Positions 1 to 6,678 of a DNA stretch of 6,697 bases are shown here, in pieces. Source of the stretch: Deltaproteobacteria bacterium (GTDB lineage: Bacteria; Desulfobacterota; Binatia; UBA9968); assembly GCA_005878685.1 (NCBI GenBank), contig VBLN01000095.1, positions 4,391 through 11,087 of the forward strand, given 5' to 3'. The notes below the pieces were generated by a model. The model did no database searches, was not told the DNA's origin, and was given only the letters and a program-made list of their open reading frames with translations. Each line of letters begins with the position of its first letter. The first letter of the stretch is position 1. The position numbers and the translations under genes were made by a program.

Positions 1-565
1 AGGGATATTGATGGGTCGAAAGGTAAAGGACCGACGGGTCTCGATAGAAGGCATCCTGTGTGCCGTTTCCGTGGTGGACGTCCCAGTCCATGATCAAGAT
101 CCGTTTCGCTCCATAGCGGCGTTTCAGATAGTGAGCGGCGATGGCAACCGTATTAAAAAGGCAGAAGCCCATCGCCCGATCTCTCAAGGCATGATGGCCA
201 GGCGGGCGCACTAGAGCAAAGCCGTTGCAGAATTCGGCAGCGGCGATGGAATCCAAAAGCTTTAGCAACCCGCCCACAGCCAATAGTCCGATGGCAAAGG
301 AGTCTCTGCAGGTGACCGTATCTCCATCCAGGGCGTAGCGGTTTCTTTGAGAGGTCGCCTCAAGCAGCTCGATATATTCGCCAGTGTGGCAGAACAGGAC
401 CTCCTCTCTTGAAGCTCGCCTAGGAGGCAAGAGCTGGAAATCCCGCGCATCAAGTTCCGCCGTGAGATCGAGGAGGACTTTCAGCCGCTCCGGCCGCTCG
501 GGGTGAAAAGGCCCAGGCTCATGCTTTAAAAAATCACGATCGATGACCACCGCAGAGCGAGCCAT
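1..565 (-). CDS. Histone deacetylase-like (AcuC/class II HDAC-type) amidohydrolase, N-terminal part, cut by window edge
   Basis: The frame reads open from an ATG at 565 to the left edge (188 codons, no stop), so it is the N-terminal half of a protein that in this family is usually about 300-375 residues. Family signatures appear in order: HPERPERL (residues 21-28), LDGDT (79-83), RPPGHHA (120-126, the tandem catalytic histidines H124/H125), MGFCLFN (132-138) and DWDVHHGNGTQ (160-170). In that last motif D162 and H164 correspond to two of the zinc ligands. The third zinc Asp and the catalytic Tyr lie beyond the edge. By family, it is a zinc-dependent deacetylase acting on acetyl-lysine, acetylpolyamines or related amides; the substrate cannot be told. 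No signal peptide is visible, so it is probably cytoplasmic. AGG lies 8 nt upstream of the ATG. It follows the M16 pair by 62 nt on the same strand with no visible terminator, so it may be cotranscribed with them. Confidence 0.94.
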   Translation of the reverse strand, partial: MARSAVVIDRDFLKHEPGPFHPERPERLKVLLDLTAELDARDFQLLPPRRASREEVLFCHTGEYIELLEATSQRNRYALDGDTVTCRDSFAIGLLAVGGLLKLLDSIAAAEFCNGFALVRPPGHHALRDRAMGFCLFNTVAIAAHYLKRRYGAKRILIMDWDVHHGNGTQDAFYRDPSVLYLSTHQYP

Positions 566-627
566 TGCTTCTACCTATTACTTAGAAATGATCTGTGCAA
601 AACGACAAATGGAGGGGCGTGGAGCCG

Positions 628-1953
628 CTATTTCTGGATCTGCGCTTTTTTCTGGTCCGCCACCACGACGACAATGAGCTTCTCCGGTTGGAGGTATTTT
701 TTCGCCACGCGCAGCACATCTTCCTGGCTGACGCGCCGGATCAGCTCGGGATACTGTTCCGGATAGCCCAGACCTAAACCATAAAACTCCACTAGGGAAA
801 GAAAATTGGCAACCGCCCTGTTGGTATCGAGCCGGAGCGGAAAGCTGCCGATCAGATAATCTTGGGCGTCCTGAAGCTCTTGGTCCTTGACCTTTTCTTG
901 GCGGATCCGCTGAATCTCTTCCTTGGCGATTCGAATAGCCTCTTGGGCGGTCTCGTTCTTCGTCTGCATGGTCACCGCAAAGGATCCCACATATTTTTCG
1001 GCGGAGAAGTGACTGGAGACCGAATAGGCGAGTCCTCTTTCGTTGCGGACCGAATCCATCAGACGGGAGGAAAAACCCCCTCCGCCTAAGATATAGTTCA
1101 TCACCTGAATCGCGTAATAGTCCGGATCGCTCCGACGCACTCCCCCGTGACCCATTGTGATATTCGCCTGGGTGATGGTTTTGTTAACCCGGATAATATT
1201 TGCCGGCCCCGGCGGGGAAACCGGAGGAGAGTCTTTGATGGCCGCTCCTTTTTTCCACGGCCGGAACGCTTGGGTGAGCTTTTGAGCAATTTCCTGGTGT
1301 GAAATATCTCCAACCACAGCGAGGATGGTTCGCTCCGGGCGGTAGAAGCGTTCATAAAACTCAAGCAATTGAGCGCGATCGGCTCGCTTGAGCGAATCCT
1401 CGCTCCCTTCGACCTGCCGACCATAGGGACTTCGGGGGAAGAGAGCCTCCGAGAATTTGATCTGGGCGACCTGTCCTGGATCTTCGTCTTTGGCCCTGAT
1501 CGATGCGATGACGGATTGCTTCTGCCTCTCGATCTCTTCCGGGCTGAAAACGGACGCGGTCAATACCTCGGCAAGTAGATTGAGCCCGGTATCCAGATCC
1601 TTTTTTAACACCGTCAGGCTTACCGTCGCGACGTCCTGGCCACAAGAAGTGGAGAGGGAGGCGCCGATGAAGTCCAATATCTCGCTGATCTGTAAAGCGG
1701 TTTTGTCGCGCGTGCCGTAAGTCAGGAGCCGTGAGGTCAAGTTGGCCAGCCCCTCCCGCCCTTCGGCGTCATAGCGCGATCCCGCTTGTATGAGAAAATG
1801 AAGCATCACCATCGGCAGGGCGCGCTGTTCTGATGTGAGAAGAACCACTCCGTTCTCCAGCACCGATCTTTCGGGCGTAAGACGCGTCTCCGAAACCGCC
1901 GGGAGAGAGAGCGCGAAAGCGACTGCCAGAACAGCAAAAACAATTTTTTTCAC
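628..1953 (-). CDS. M16 family peptidase-like protein, non-catalytic (R/Y-type) subunit, secreted
   Basis: This 441-residue protein has the M16 (pitrilysin/insulinase/processing-peptidase) fold: an N-terminal M16 domain (about 30-180) and a C-terminal M16_C domain (about 190-375). The zinc motif is destroyed. Where an active family member has HFLEH, this one has NLTSR (71-75), and the downstream glutamate is replaced in VIASIR (148-153). The C-terminal R/Y region is intact (SSRL at 295-298, RGLAY at 306-310). In two-subunit bacterial M16 enzymes such a subunit completes the substrate chamber of a catalytic partner; that role here is inferred. Residues 1 to about 21 form a signal peptide (KK, then a hydrophobic run, then LPAVS), so it is probably periplasmic. 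The start is GTG, with AAGGA 9 nt upstream (1963-1967). It overlaps the stop of the catalytic M16 gene by 4 nt (GTGA), a strong sign of translational coupling and a fixed subunit ratio. Confidence 0.95.
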   Translation of the reverse strand: MKKIVFAVLAVAFALSLPAVSETRLTPERSVLENGVVLLTSEQRALPMVMLHFLIQAGSRYDAEGREGLANLTSRLLTYGTRDKTALQISEILDFIGASLSTSCGQDVATVSLTVLKKDLDTGLNLLAEVLTASVFSPEEIERQKQSVIASIRAKDEDPGQVAQIKFSEALFPRSPYGRQVEGSEDSLKRADRAQLLEFYERFYRPERTILAVVGDISHQEIAQKLTQAFRPWKKGAAIKDSPPVSPPGPANIIRVNKTITQANITMGHGGVRRSDPDYYAIQVMNYILGGGGFSSRLMDSVRNERGLAYSVSSHFSAEKYVGSFAVTMQTKNETAQEAIRIAKEEIQRIRQEKVKDQELQDAQDYLIGSFPLRLDTNRAVANFLSLVEFYGLGLGYPEQYPELIRRVSQEDVLRVAKKYLQPEKLIVVVVADQKKAQIQK

Positions 1954-1967
1954 TGGTTTTGTTCCTT
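1950..1967 (-). promoter_or_regulatory. Ribosome binding site and GTGA stop/start overlap joining the two M16 genes
   Basis: On the minus strand AAGGA (1967-1963) lies 9 nt before the GTG start (1953-1951) of the non-catalytic subunit. The TGA stop (1952-1950) of the catalytic subunit overlaps that start as GTGA. The ribosome binding site is therefore inside the end of the upstream gene. This supports the GTG start and suggests coupled translation. Confidence 0.85.
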
Positions 1968-3275
1968 GATAGGCATAAGTACCCCGACCGTGCGTTGATC
2001 GGGATCCAAATATTTCTTGGCAACCCTTAAAATGTCAGCCGTCGTCACCTTCCTTATCCCTGCGAGATAGCTATCCAAGAGCTGCCATCGAGCCGTAGCT
2101 TCGTATTGTCCTGTCCTCATCGCCTGCCCGAATACCGAATCCTGACCGAAAACAAAGGCGGCTTCGATCTGATTCTTGGCCTTCTCCAACTCGCGCTCGT
2201 TTACCGGCTCGGACTTCACGCGTTCGAGCAAATCATAAATAGCCTTTTCCACCTCGAGAGGATCCTTTTCCGGCATGACCTGAGCCGTCACGGAGAAAAC
2301 CGACGGATCCATCGACAATCCGTCGTAATCCGCATCCACGCTTTGGGCTATGCGCTTGTGGTAGACGAGATCCTGATATAACCGTGAGCTGCGTCCGCCA
2401 GCAAGTACGACCGAGAGGAGATCGAGGGCAAAGCTATCGGGGCTATTGAGATTGGGTACGTGGTAATCGATCAAGAGGAACGGAAGCTCAGCTTCCTTTT
2501 TTAGGATGATTCTCCTTTCACCGCTCTGGGGCGGTTCCTCAATTTTCACCTTCGGCGGCATCGGCCCTCGCGGGACAGGGCCAAAGGCAGCCTTGATTTT
2601 CGCCAGGATCTCCTCAGTCGCGAAGTCCCCCACGACGACGATAAACGCATTGTTGGGCGCATAATAAGTCTGGTAGTGTCTGCGTAGATCCTCGCGCGTG
2701 AGGCTTTCCACGTCTTGCATCCAGCCGACAACGGGACGGCGGTAAGGATGGACGGTGAAGGCCATGGCCGCGGTCACCTCGGCCAGCGACGAAACCGGGT
2801 TGTCTTCGGTCCTGAGTCTTCGCTCCTCCATGATGACCTTCTTTTCCGGCTCAAAATACTTTCCGTTGAGCAGCGCATTGGCCATCCGATCCGCTTCCAT
2901 ATCGATCTCGATCCCGATCTTCTCCCGGCTCATGGTGGCAAAATACACCGTAACGTCCTGCGTCGTAAACGCATTGGAACGACCGCCGTTCTTGGCGATG
3001 ATGCGAGAATACTCCTCAGGGCCGACCTTGTTCGTTCCCTTGAACATCATGTGCTCCAAGAAGTGTGAGAGGCCGCTCTTGCCATCTTCTTCATTTCTGG
3101 AGCCGACCCGATACCATACCTGAAAAGTAACGGCTGGGCTTTTGTGGTCTTCGAGGAGGAGAACCTTGAGGCCGTTATCCAAAACAAATTCTTGAACCCG
3201 GGAAGTCTGGGCTAACAGAGGCGCTGAAAGGAGCAGTTGAAACGCAAAAAACGAGAGGCCAAGCAACAATCGCAT
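1950..3275 (-). CDS. M16 family zinc metallopeptidase, catalytic subunit, secreted
   Basis: This 441-residue protein is an M16 peptidase. The inverted zinc motif HFLEH is at residues 71-75, within GLSHFLEHMMFKGT: H71 and H75 are zinc ligands and E74 is the catalytic base. The distal zinc-ligand glutamate is E150 or E151 in VIMEERR, about 75 residues on as the family expects. A C-terminal M16_C domain follows, with SSRLYQ near 296. A clear signal peptide (MRLLLG, hydrophobic run, APLLA, cleavage likely after A22) places it in the periplasm. By family it degrades or processes peptides or small proteins in an enclosed chamber; the substrate is unknown. I chose the ATG at 3275 because GGA lies 7 nt upstream and it gives a clean signal peptide. 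An in-frame TTG at 3287 would add four residues but has no ribosome binding site. It is the first gene of the minus-strand block and overlaps the non-catalytic partner gene by 4 nt. Confidence 0.97.
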   Translation of the reverse strand: MRLLLGLSFFAFQLLLSAPLLAQTSRVQEFVLDNGLKVLLLEDHKSPAVTFQVWYRVGSRNEEDGKSGLSHFLEHMMFKGTNKVGPEEYSRIIAKNGGRSNAFTTQDVTVYFATMSREKIGIEIDMEADRMANALLNGKYFEPEKKVIMEERRLRTEDNPVSSLAEVTAAMAFTVHPYRRPVVGWMQDVESLTREDLRRHYQTYYAPNNAFIVVVGDFATEEILAKIKAAFGPVPRGPMPPKVKIEEPPQSGERRIILKKEAELPFLLIDYHVPNLNSPDSFALDLLSVVLAGGRSSRLYQDLVYHKRIAQSVDADYDGLSMDPSVFSVTAQVMPEKDPLEVEKAIYDLLERVKSEPVNERELEKAKNQIEAAFVFGQDSVFGQAMRTGQYEATARWQLLDSYLAGIRKVTTADILRVAKKYLDPDQRTVGVLMPIKEQNQ

Positions 3276-3355
3276 CTCTATGTCCAATAGATGATGAGTC
3301 GCAAAAGTGCAAGAGCGCTAACTCCGATCGCAAGTGAACGGAGGAAGACACTCAG

Positions 3356-3384
3356 TTGACAGGCCAGCGCCGTCCCAATAGTAT
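3356..3384 (+). promoter_or_regulatory. Predicted sigma70-type promoter of the UbiD-DUF4126-hemQ block
   Basis: A perfect TTGACA (3356-3361) is followed after exactly 17 bp by TAGTAT (3379-3384, 4 of 6 matches to TATAAT). Transcription would start around 3391, giving a leader of about 16 nt that carries AGGAG before the ATG at 3407. The promoter overlaps the two more upstream in-frame starts (TTG 3356, ATG 3383), so those are unlikely to be used from this promoter. This is a pattern match only; no transcript data are available. Confidence 0.6.
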
Positions 3385-3398
3385 GTCCGAAAGAAGAA

Positions 3399-3403
3399 AG
3401 GAG
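3399..3403 (+). promoter_or_regulatory. Ribosome binding site AGGAG that decides the UbiD start
   Basis: AGGAG (3399-3403), inside a purine run from 3390, lies only 3 nt before the ATG at 3407, which is tighter than usual. It is nevertheless the best match for this start. The ATG at 3383 has no such site, and the TTG at 3356 has GGAGG 11 nt upstream but coincides with the predicted -35 box. Confidence 0.55.
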
Positions 3404-3406
3404 TCT

Positions 3407-4840
3407 ATGCAGGACATCACTGACATGAGGGGGTTCATCCGTTGCCTCGAGGAGATGGAAGAGCTTAAGACGCTTAAGGGAGCGGACTTGAACCTCGAAG
3501 TTGGCGCGTTGACCGAACGCGCAGCAGAAAAAGAAGGACCCGCCCTTTTGTTCAGTCACTTCAAGGGCTATCCGGAGAATTTTCGGGTTATCTCGAATGT
3601 CTTTAGGACCTGTAAGCGCACGGCGCCGGCGACGGGACTTCCCACAGACCTGAAAGGTGTCGACTTTCTCTATGCTTGGAGAAGGAAACTCGCGGCCTTC
3701 AAGCCGGTTCCAGTTGAGCAGATGGAGGGCGGGCCGATTTTTGAAAACCAGATGGCTGAAAACGAAGTCGATCTCTACAAGTTCCCCACGCCGACCTGGC
3801 ACGAACTCGATGGCGGCCCCTACCTCGGAACCGGGTGTGGAGTCGTGACAAAAGATCCGGAGACAGGAAAGATCAACATCGGCACCTACCGGGTGATGAT
3901 TCAGAGCAAGGACAAAGTTTCGGTCAAGATGAATATGGGCAAGCACGGTCGGCTCGCCTTCGAGCGCAGCCGCGCTGCCGGCAAGCCTTTGCCGGTAGCG
4001 ATCACTTTGGGTCAAGGACCGAGCGTTTTTCTCGCAGCGCAGATGCCCTTGCCGCCGGATGTGAACGAGTATGAGTTTGCGGGCTTCCTTCAGGGTTCGC
4101 CGGTGCCTGTTGTTCGGGGCGCTGTAACCGGTCTTCCCATACCGGCAAATGCCGAGGTCGTCCTGGAGGGAGAGCTGCCTCCCATGAAGGACGAAGAGAT
4201 GCCCCGCGAGGGGCCCTTCGGGGAATGGCCGGGTTATTTCACCGATGCGAACGTGGGAGAAACTCCGGTAATGGTGGTCAAACGGGTCTACTACAGAAAT
4301 GATCCGATCATTTTGGGCGCGCCGCCGCTGAAACCGCCCGCGAGCTACCTTCCTATCCCTCTTGGCGCCGCCACGCTCTGGGAGCAGTTGGAGAAAGCCG
4401 GAGTACCGGACGTCAAAGGAGTGTGGGGATTTGTCTATGGCGGGCAGCCTGGGCCTTTCACAGTCATTTCCATCAAACAACGCTATGCGGGCCATTCGAA
4501 GCAGGCGCTGCTCGTGGCCGCCGGCGCGCGCGCAGGAGCCTACGGCGGAAAGTTTGTCGTGGTGGTGGACGATGACATCGATATCACGAATCCCAACGAC
4601 GTGATCTGGGCCATCGCGACGCGATGCTACGTGCGGGAAGGAATCGATCTCGTCAAGAGCGTCTGGGCCTCGGTCTGCGAGCCGGCAATGCCGCCGGAAG
4701 AACGATCACCGAAAGGTTATCTCTCCGACCGCGTCTTGATCGACGCCTGCAGACCGTATCGCTGGATGGATGACTTTCCGAAAGTCAATGCCTTCGATAA
4801 GGAATTTAAAGACGAGATCGAGCGGAAGTGGAAGATCTAA
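3407..4840 (+). CDS. UbiD family prenylated-FMN-dependent decarboxylase
   Basis: This 477-residue cytoplasmic protein belongs to the UbiD family, which (de)carboxylates aromatic or alpha,beta-unsaturated acids using prenylated FMN made by UbiX. Family marks, numbered from the ATG at 3407, are: INIGTYR (156-162), giving the metal/cofactor Asn157 and catalytic Arg162; GKHGR with His180; NAEVVLEGE around Glu250; and EGPFGEWPGYF (268-278), whose Glu268 and Glu273 complete the Arg-Glu-Glu catalytic set. An acidic VVVVDDDID stretch follows near 384-392. Length is normal for the family. The substrate cannot be inferred: the protein could be a ubiquinone-pathway enzyme or one of the many catabolic paralogues, and the latter seems likelier because no quinone-pathway or ubiX gene is nearby. 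The start at 3407 is preferred because a promoter lies just upstream and the N-terminus then matches the family (short lead into MRGFIRCLEE). Starts at 3383 or 3425 remain possible. DUF4126 follows after 24 nt. Confidence 0.95.
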   Translation: MQDITDMRGFIRCLEEMEELKTLKGADLNLEVGALTERAAEKEGPALLFSHFKGYPENFRVISNVFRTCKRTAPATGLPTDLKGVDFLYAWRRKLAAFKPVPVEQMEGGPIFENQMAENEVDLYKFPTPTWHELDGGPYLGTGCGVVTKDPETGKINIGTYRVMIQSKDKVSVKMNMGKHGRLAFERSRAAGKPLPVAITLGQGPSVFLAAQMPLPPDVNEYEFAGFLQGSPVPVVRGAVTGLPIPANAEVVLEGELPPMKDEEMPREGPFGEWPGYFTDANVGETPVMVVKRVYYRNDPIILGAPPLKPPASYLPIPLGAATLWEQLEKAGVPDVKGVWGFVYGGQPGPFTVISIKQRYAGHSKQALLVAAGARAGAYGGKFVVVVDDDIDITNPNDVIWAIATRCYVREGIDLVKSVWASVCEPAMPPEERSPKGYLSDRVLIDACRPYRWMDDFPKVNAFDKEFKDEIERKWKI

Positions 4841-4844
4841 AGTC

Positions 4845-4863
4845 GAGGTAAATGGATAACTAA
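4845..4863 (+). promoter_or_regulatory. Translation start region of the DUF4126 gene, with a three-codon mini-ORF
   Basis: Between the UbiD stop and the GTG at 4865 there is GAGG (4845-4848), then ATG GAT AAC TAA (4852-4863), a complete Met-Asp-Asn mini-ORF ending one base before the GTG start. GGA at 4854-4856 lies 8 nt before the GTG and could act as its ribosome binding site. The mini-ORF may be chance, or it may deliver terminating ribosomes to the GTG. Confidence 0.35.
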
Positions 4864-4864
4864 A

Positions 4865-5491
4865 GTGGACGTTCTGGAAACATTGAGCCTGGCTTTGGGA
4901 ACGGCGTGGACCTCAAGCATCAATCTCTACGCCACGGTTGCCGCCCTCGGGATCGCAGGCAGGATGGAGATGATCCAACTGCCTCCTGACCTCCAGGTTC
5001 TCCAGGACCCTTTGGTGATCGGACTCGCGTGCTTGATGTACGTGATCGAGTTCTTCGCCGACAAAGTGCCTTACATCGACAGCGCCTGGGATTTGCTGCA
5101 TACATTCATCCGCGTTCCGGCCGGAGCCATCCTCGCCTCACGTTCTATTGGGACCGTCAATCCTGCTCTAGAGTTAGCTGCTCTATTAGCCGGGGGCGGA
5201 GTCGCCCTAGCAGCCCACGGCACCAAGGCAACCCTACGATTAGCCATCAATGTCAGCCCCGAGCCCTTCAGCAACTGGTTAGCCAGCATTGGGGAAGACC
5301 TGACGGTTCTCGGAAGCATCTGGTTAATCTTCAACCACCCGTTGATCATGCTGATCTTGGTGGGCGGGTTTATAGCCTTAGCGGCCTGGCTGATCCCGAA
5401 ACTGTTTCGCTTGGCCAAGAATGGATTCCAGATGCTCCGCGCTCGACTGAGGCGCAAAGAGCCGACGGAACCCGTAGCCAAACCGTCCTAG
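4865..5491 (+). CDS. DUF4126 family integral membrane protein
   Basis: This 208-residue, strongly hydrophobic protein carries the conserved signatures I associate with DUF4126: SSINLYATVAALGIAGR (17-33), a YVIEFFADKVPYID block (59-72), a WDLLHTFIRVPAGAILA stretch (75-91), NVSPEPFSNW (129-138) and an ED pair (144-145). I see about five hydrophobic stretches: roughly 5-31, 48-64, 83-92, 100-118 and 146-178. A basic C-terminal tail (RLRRKEP) is probably cytoplasmic. The biochemical function of the family is unknown to me; the conserved polar residues inside membrane segments hint at a channel or transporter-like role, but that is a guess. The start is GTG and no better in-frame start exists. It sits 24 nt after the UbiD gene and 49 nt before hemQ, so it is probably cotranscribed with both. 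Confidence 0.9.
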   Translation: MDVLETLSLALGTAWTSSINLYATVAALGIAGRMEMIQLPPDLQVLQDPLVIGLACLMYVIEFFADKVPYIDSAWDLLHTFIRVPAGAILASRSIGTVNPALELAALLAGGGVALAAHGTKATLRLAINVSPEPFSNWLASIGEDLTVLGSIWLIFNHPLIMLILVGGFIALAAWLIPKLFRLAKNGFQMLRARLRRKEPTEPVAKPS

Positions 5492-5526
5492 GATTGGCTC
5501 TGCAGCTAGCCGCGATCCAGCTTTCC

Positions 5527-5532
5527 AAGGAG
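5527..5532 (+). promoter_or_regulatory. Ribosome binding site of hemQ
   Basis: AAGGAG lies 8 nt upstream of the ATG at 5541, a near-ideal Shine-Dalgarno sequence and spacing. It is the strongest ribosome binding site in the window and fixes the hemQ start. Confidence 0.85.
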
Positions 5533-5540
5533 CATAAACA

Positions 5541-6374
5541 ATGACTAGCAGTGACTTTCCTCCAGTGCCGCTCACTCTGGAGGGCTCTTGCATCCTTCAT
5601 CAGATGTTTCACGTCCGCTGGCCTGCCTGGAAGGAGCGCAGCGAAACCGCGCGGAAAGAAATTGTCGAAGAAGCGGCAGGATCTTTCGGGGCGATGGAGC
5701 AAAGCAAGGAAGAACAAAGCGCGCTCTTTTCTGTGCTCGGCCACAAGGCCGATCTCATGATCATCCACTTCCGCCGCATGTTTGAAGCGTTAAACAGCTC
5801 AGAGCTGAATCTCACCAATCTGAAGCTGGCCGAGCTCTTGGAGCCGACGACCTCCTATCTCTCTGTCGTGGAGCTGGGGCTATACGAAGCGACCGTCCGT
5901 CTTTATGAGACGCTCAAGGAAAAAGGAATTCAGCCCGGCTCTCCCGAATGGAACCAGGCGGTCGATTCGGAGCTTGCCAACCAACGAAAAATAGCCGCGC
6001 CCCGGCTTTGGCAGCCGATACCGGCGCGCCGTTACGTTTGCTTTTATCCTATGAATAAACTTCGCGGTGAAATCAAGAACTGGTACCAGGCTCCGATCAA
6101 AGATCGGCAGAAGATGATGGCCGAGCATGGCGTCATCGGCAGAAGATACGCCGGGCAGGTCACGCAGATCATCTCAGGATCCATTGGATTCGATGATTGG
6201 GAGTGGGGCTTGGACCTTTTTGCCGATGATCCACTCGTCTTCAAAAAGCTCGTCTACGAGATGCGCTTCGACGAAGCGAGTGCCGTCTACGGCCAGTTCG
6301 GCTCCTTTTATATGGGAATCCGCTTCCCCGCCGCTAAGCTCGGTAGCTTCCTCGAAGGCAAGGCACCCTTTTAG
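5541..6374 (+). CDS. hemQ: Coproheme decarboxylase (HemQ/ChdC), chlorite-dismutase superfamily
   Basis: This enzyme uses hydrogen peroxide to decarboxylate two propionates of coproheme III to give heme b, the last step of the coproporphyrin-dependent heme pathway. The 277-residue protein keeps a constant offset of 22 from the Listeria enzyme numbering as I recall it, and all key residues fit: Arg155 (R133), catalytic Tyr169 in YPMNK (Y147), Met171 (M149), Lys173 (K151), proximal heme ligand His196 in MMAEHG (H174), Gln209 (Q187) and Ser247 (S225). The conserved block ISGSIGFDDWEWG (211-223) and VYEMRFDEASA (238-248) are typical of HemQ rather than of true chlorite dismutases. It is slightly longer than the usual roughly 250 residues, mainly at the N-terminus and in the linker. 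It has no signal peptide and is cytoplasmic. It is the last gene of the UbiD-DUF4126-hemQ block. No other heme-synthesis gene is in the window. Confidence 0.97.
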   Translation: MTSSDFPPVPLTLEGSCILHQMFHVRWPAWKERSETARKEIVEEAAGSFGAMEQSKEEQSALFSVLGHKADLMIIHFRRMFEALNSSELNLTNLKLAELLEPTTSYLSVVELGLYEATVRLYETLKEKGIQPGSPEWNQAVDSELANQRKIAAPRLWQPIPARRYVCFYPMNKLRGEIKNWYQAPIKDRQKMMAEHGVIGRRYAGQVTQIISGSIGFDDWEWGLDLFADDPLVFKKLVYEMRFDEASAVYGQFGSFYMGIRFPAAKLGSFLEGKAPF

Positions 6375-6648
6375 TCGAAGGGATGGTTCCGGTAACGCGA
6401 AAGGTCTCGAGTTTAGGGCCGAGCTTACCACCATGCTCAAGCAGTAAACTTGCCTGGGAACAATTTCTCGATCGAATAGTGCCACTTGATCCGCGATTCA
6501 CGCCATGCGTCTGCGCAGCGGGATCAACCAGACGGCGAAATGCCCAATTCTTGTTCAGTCTCCTTTCCGCAGCGGACGGACCGTAAGCCGCATTCCCACC
6601 GCCGAAGGAGAGCCTCAGGCTTTTCAATTGCGGGCCGCCTTTGGTAAA
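6375..6648. other. Non-coding stretch after hemQ, no convincing gene
   Basis: Both strands hold only short open frames without family motifs or good ribosome binding sites (for example plus 6383-6586 and minus 6334-6660). No tRNA or clear hairpin followed by a T-run was found. The best stem, GGTCTCG pairing with CGAG-CTT-ACC (6403-6429), has a bulge and no T-tract, so where the hemQ transcript ends is not visible. Confidence 0.6.
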
Positions 6649-6678
6649 TTGACATAGCATTGCCTTGTCGGATATATT
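6649..6678 (+). promoter_or_regulatory. Predicted sigma70-type promoter reading out of the right edge
   Basis: A perfect TTGACA (6649-6654) is followed after 18 bp by TATATT (6673-6678, 5 of 6 matches to TATAAT). Transcription would start near 6685 and continue rightwards, so a plus-strand gene or RNA should begin just past the window. It lies about 275 bp after the hemQ stop, implying that hemQ ends its transcription unit. Pattern match only. Confidence 0.6.

Larger units (their letters stand above)
3276..3406. other. Divergent intergenic region between the M16 block and the UbiD block
   Basis: These 131 bp separate two divergent gene blocks and must hold start signals for both. The plus-strand promoter is convincing and listed separately. 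For the minus strand I see only GGA (3283-3285 on plus as TCC) as the ribosome binding site of the catalytic M16 gene, and no good -35/-10 pair. Two short palindromes are present (AGCGCT near 3313 and CGATCG near 3325), too short to call operators. Confidence 0.6.

Noticed and set aside
566..627. Separate promoter or terminator between the second M16 gene and the HDAC-like gene
   Set aside because: The candidate -35 and -10 boxes on the minus strand are poor, and no hairpin with a T-run is present.
3288..3320. Minus-strand promoter for the M16 block (TTGCAC, 17 bp, TATTGG)
   Set aside because: Each hexamer matches the consensus at only three positions; no better than chance.
3278..4495. Long minus-strand ORF of 405 codons antisense to the UbiD gene
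   Set aside because: It lies opposite a clearly real, motif-complete UbiD gene, its translation is rich in Arg and His without any recognisable domain, and it covers the divergent promoter region. It is a shadow of codon bias on the other strand.
5071..5481. Minus-strand ORF of 136 codons opposite the DUF4126 gene
   Set aside because: It is antisense to a protein with conserved family motifs and has no domain of its own.
6403..6429. Possible terminator hairpin after hemQ
   Set aside because: The stem is short and bulged and is not followed by a T-run.
6334..6660. Minus-strand ORF of 108 codons in the right-hand gap
   Set aside because: It overlaps the end of hemQ and part of the outward promoter, has no good ribosome binding site, and its translation shows no known motif.
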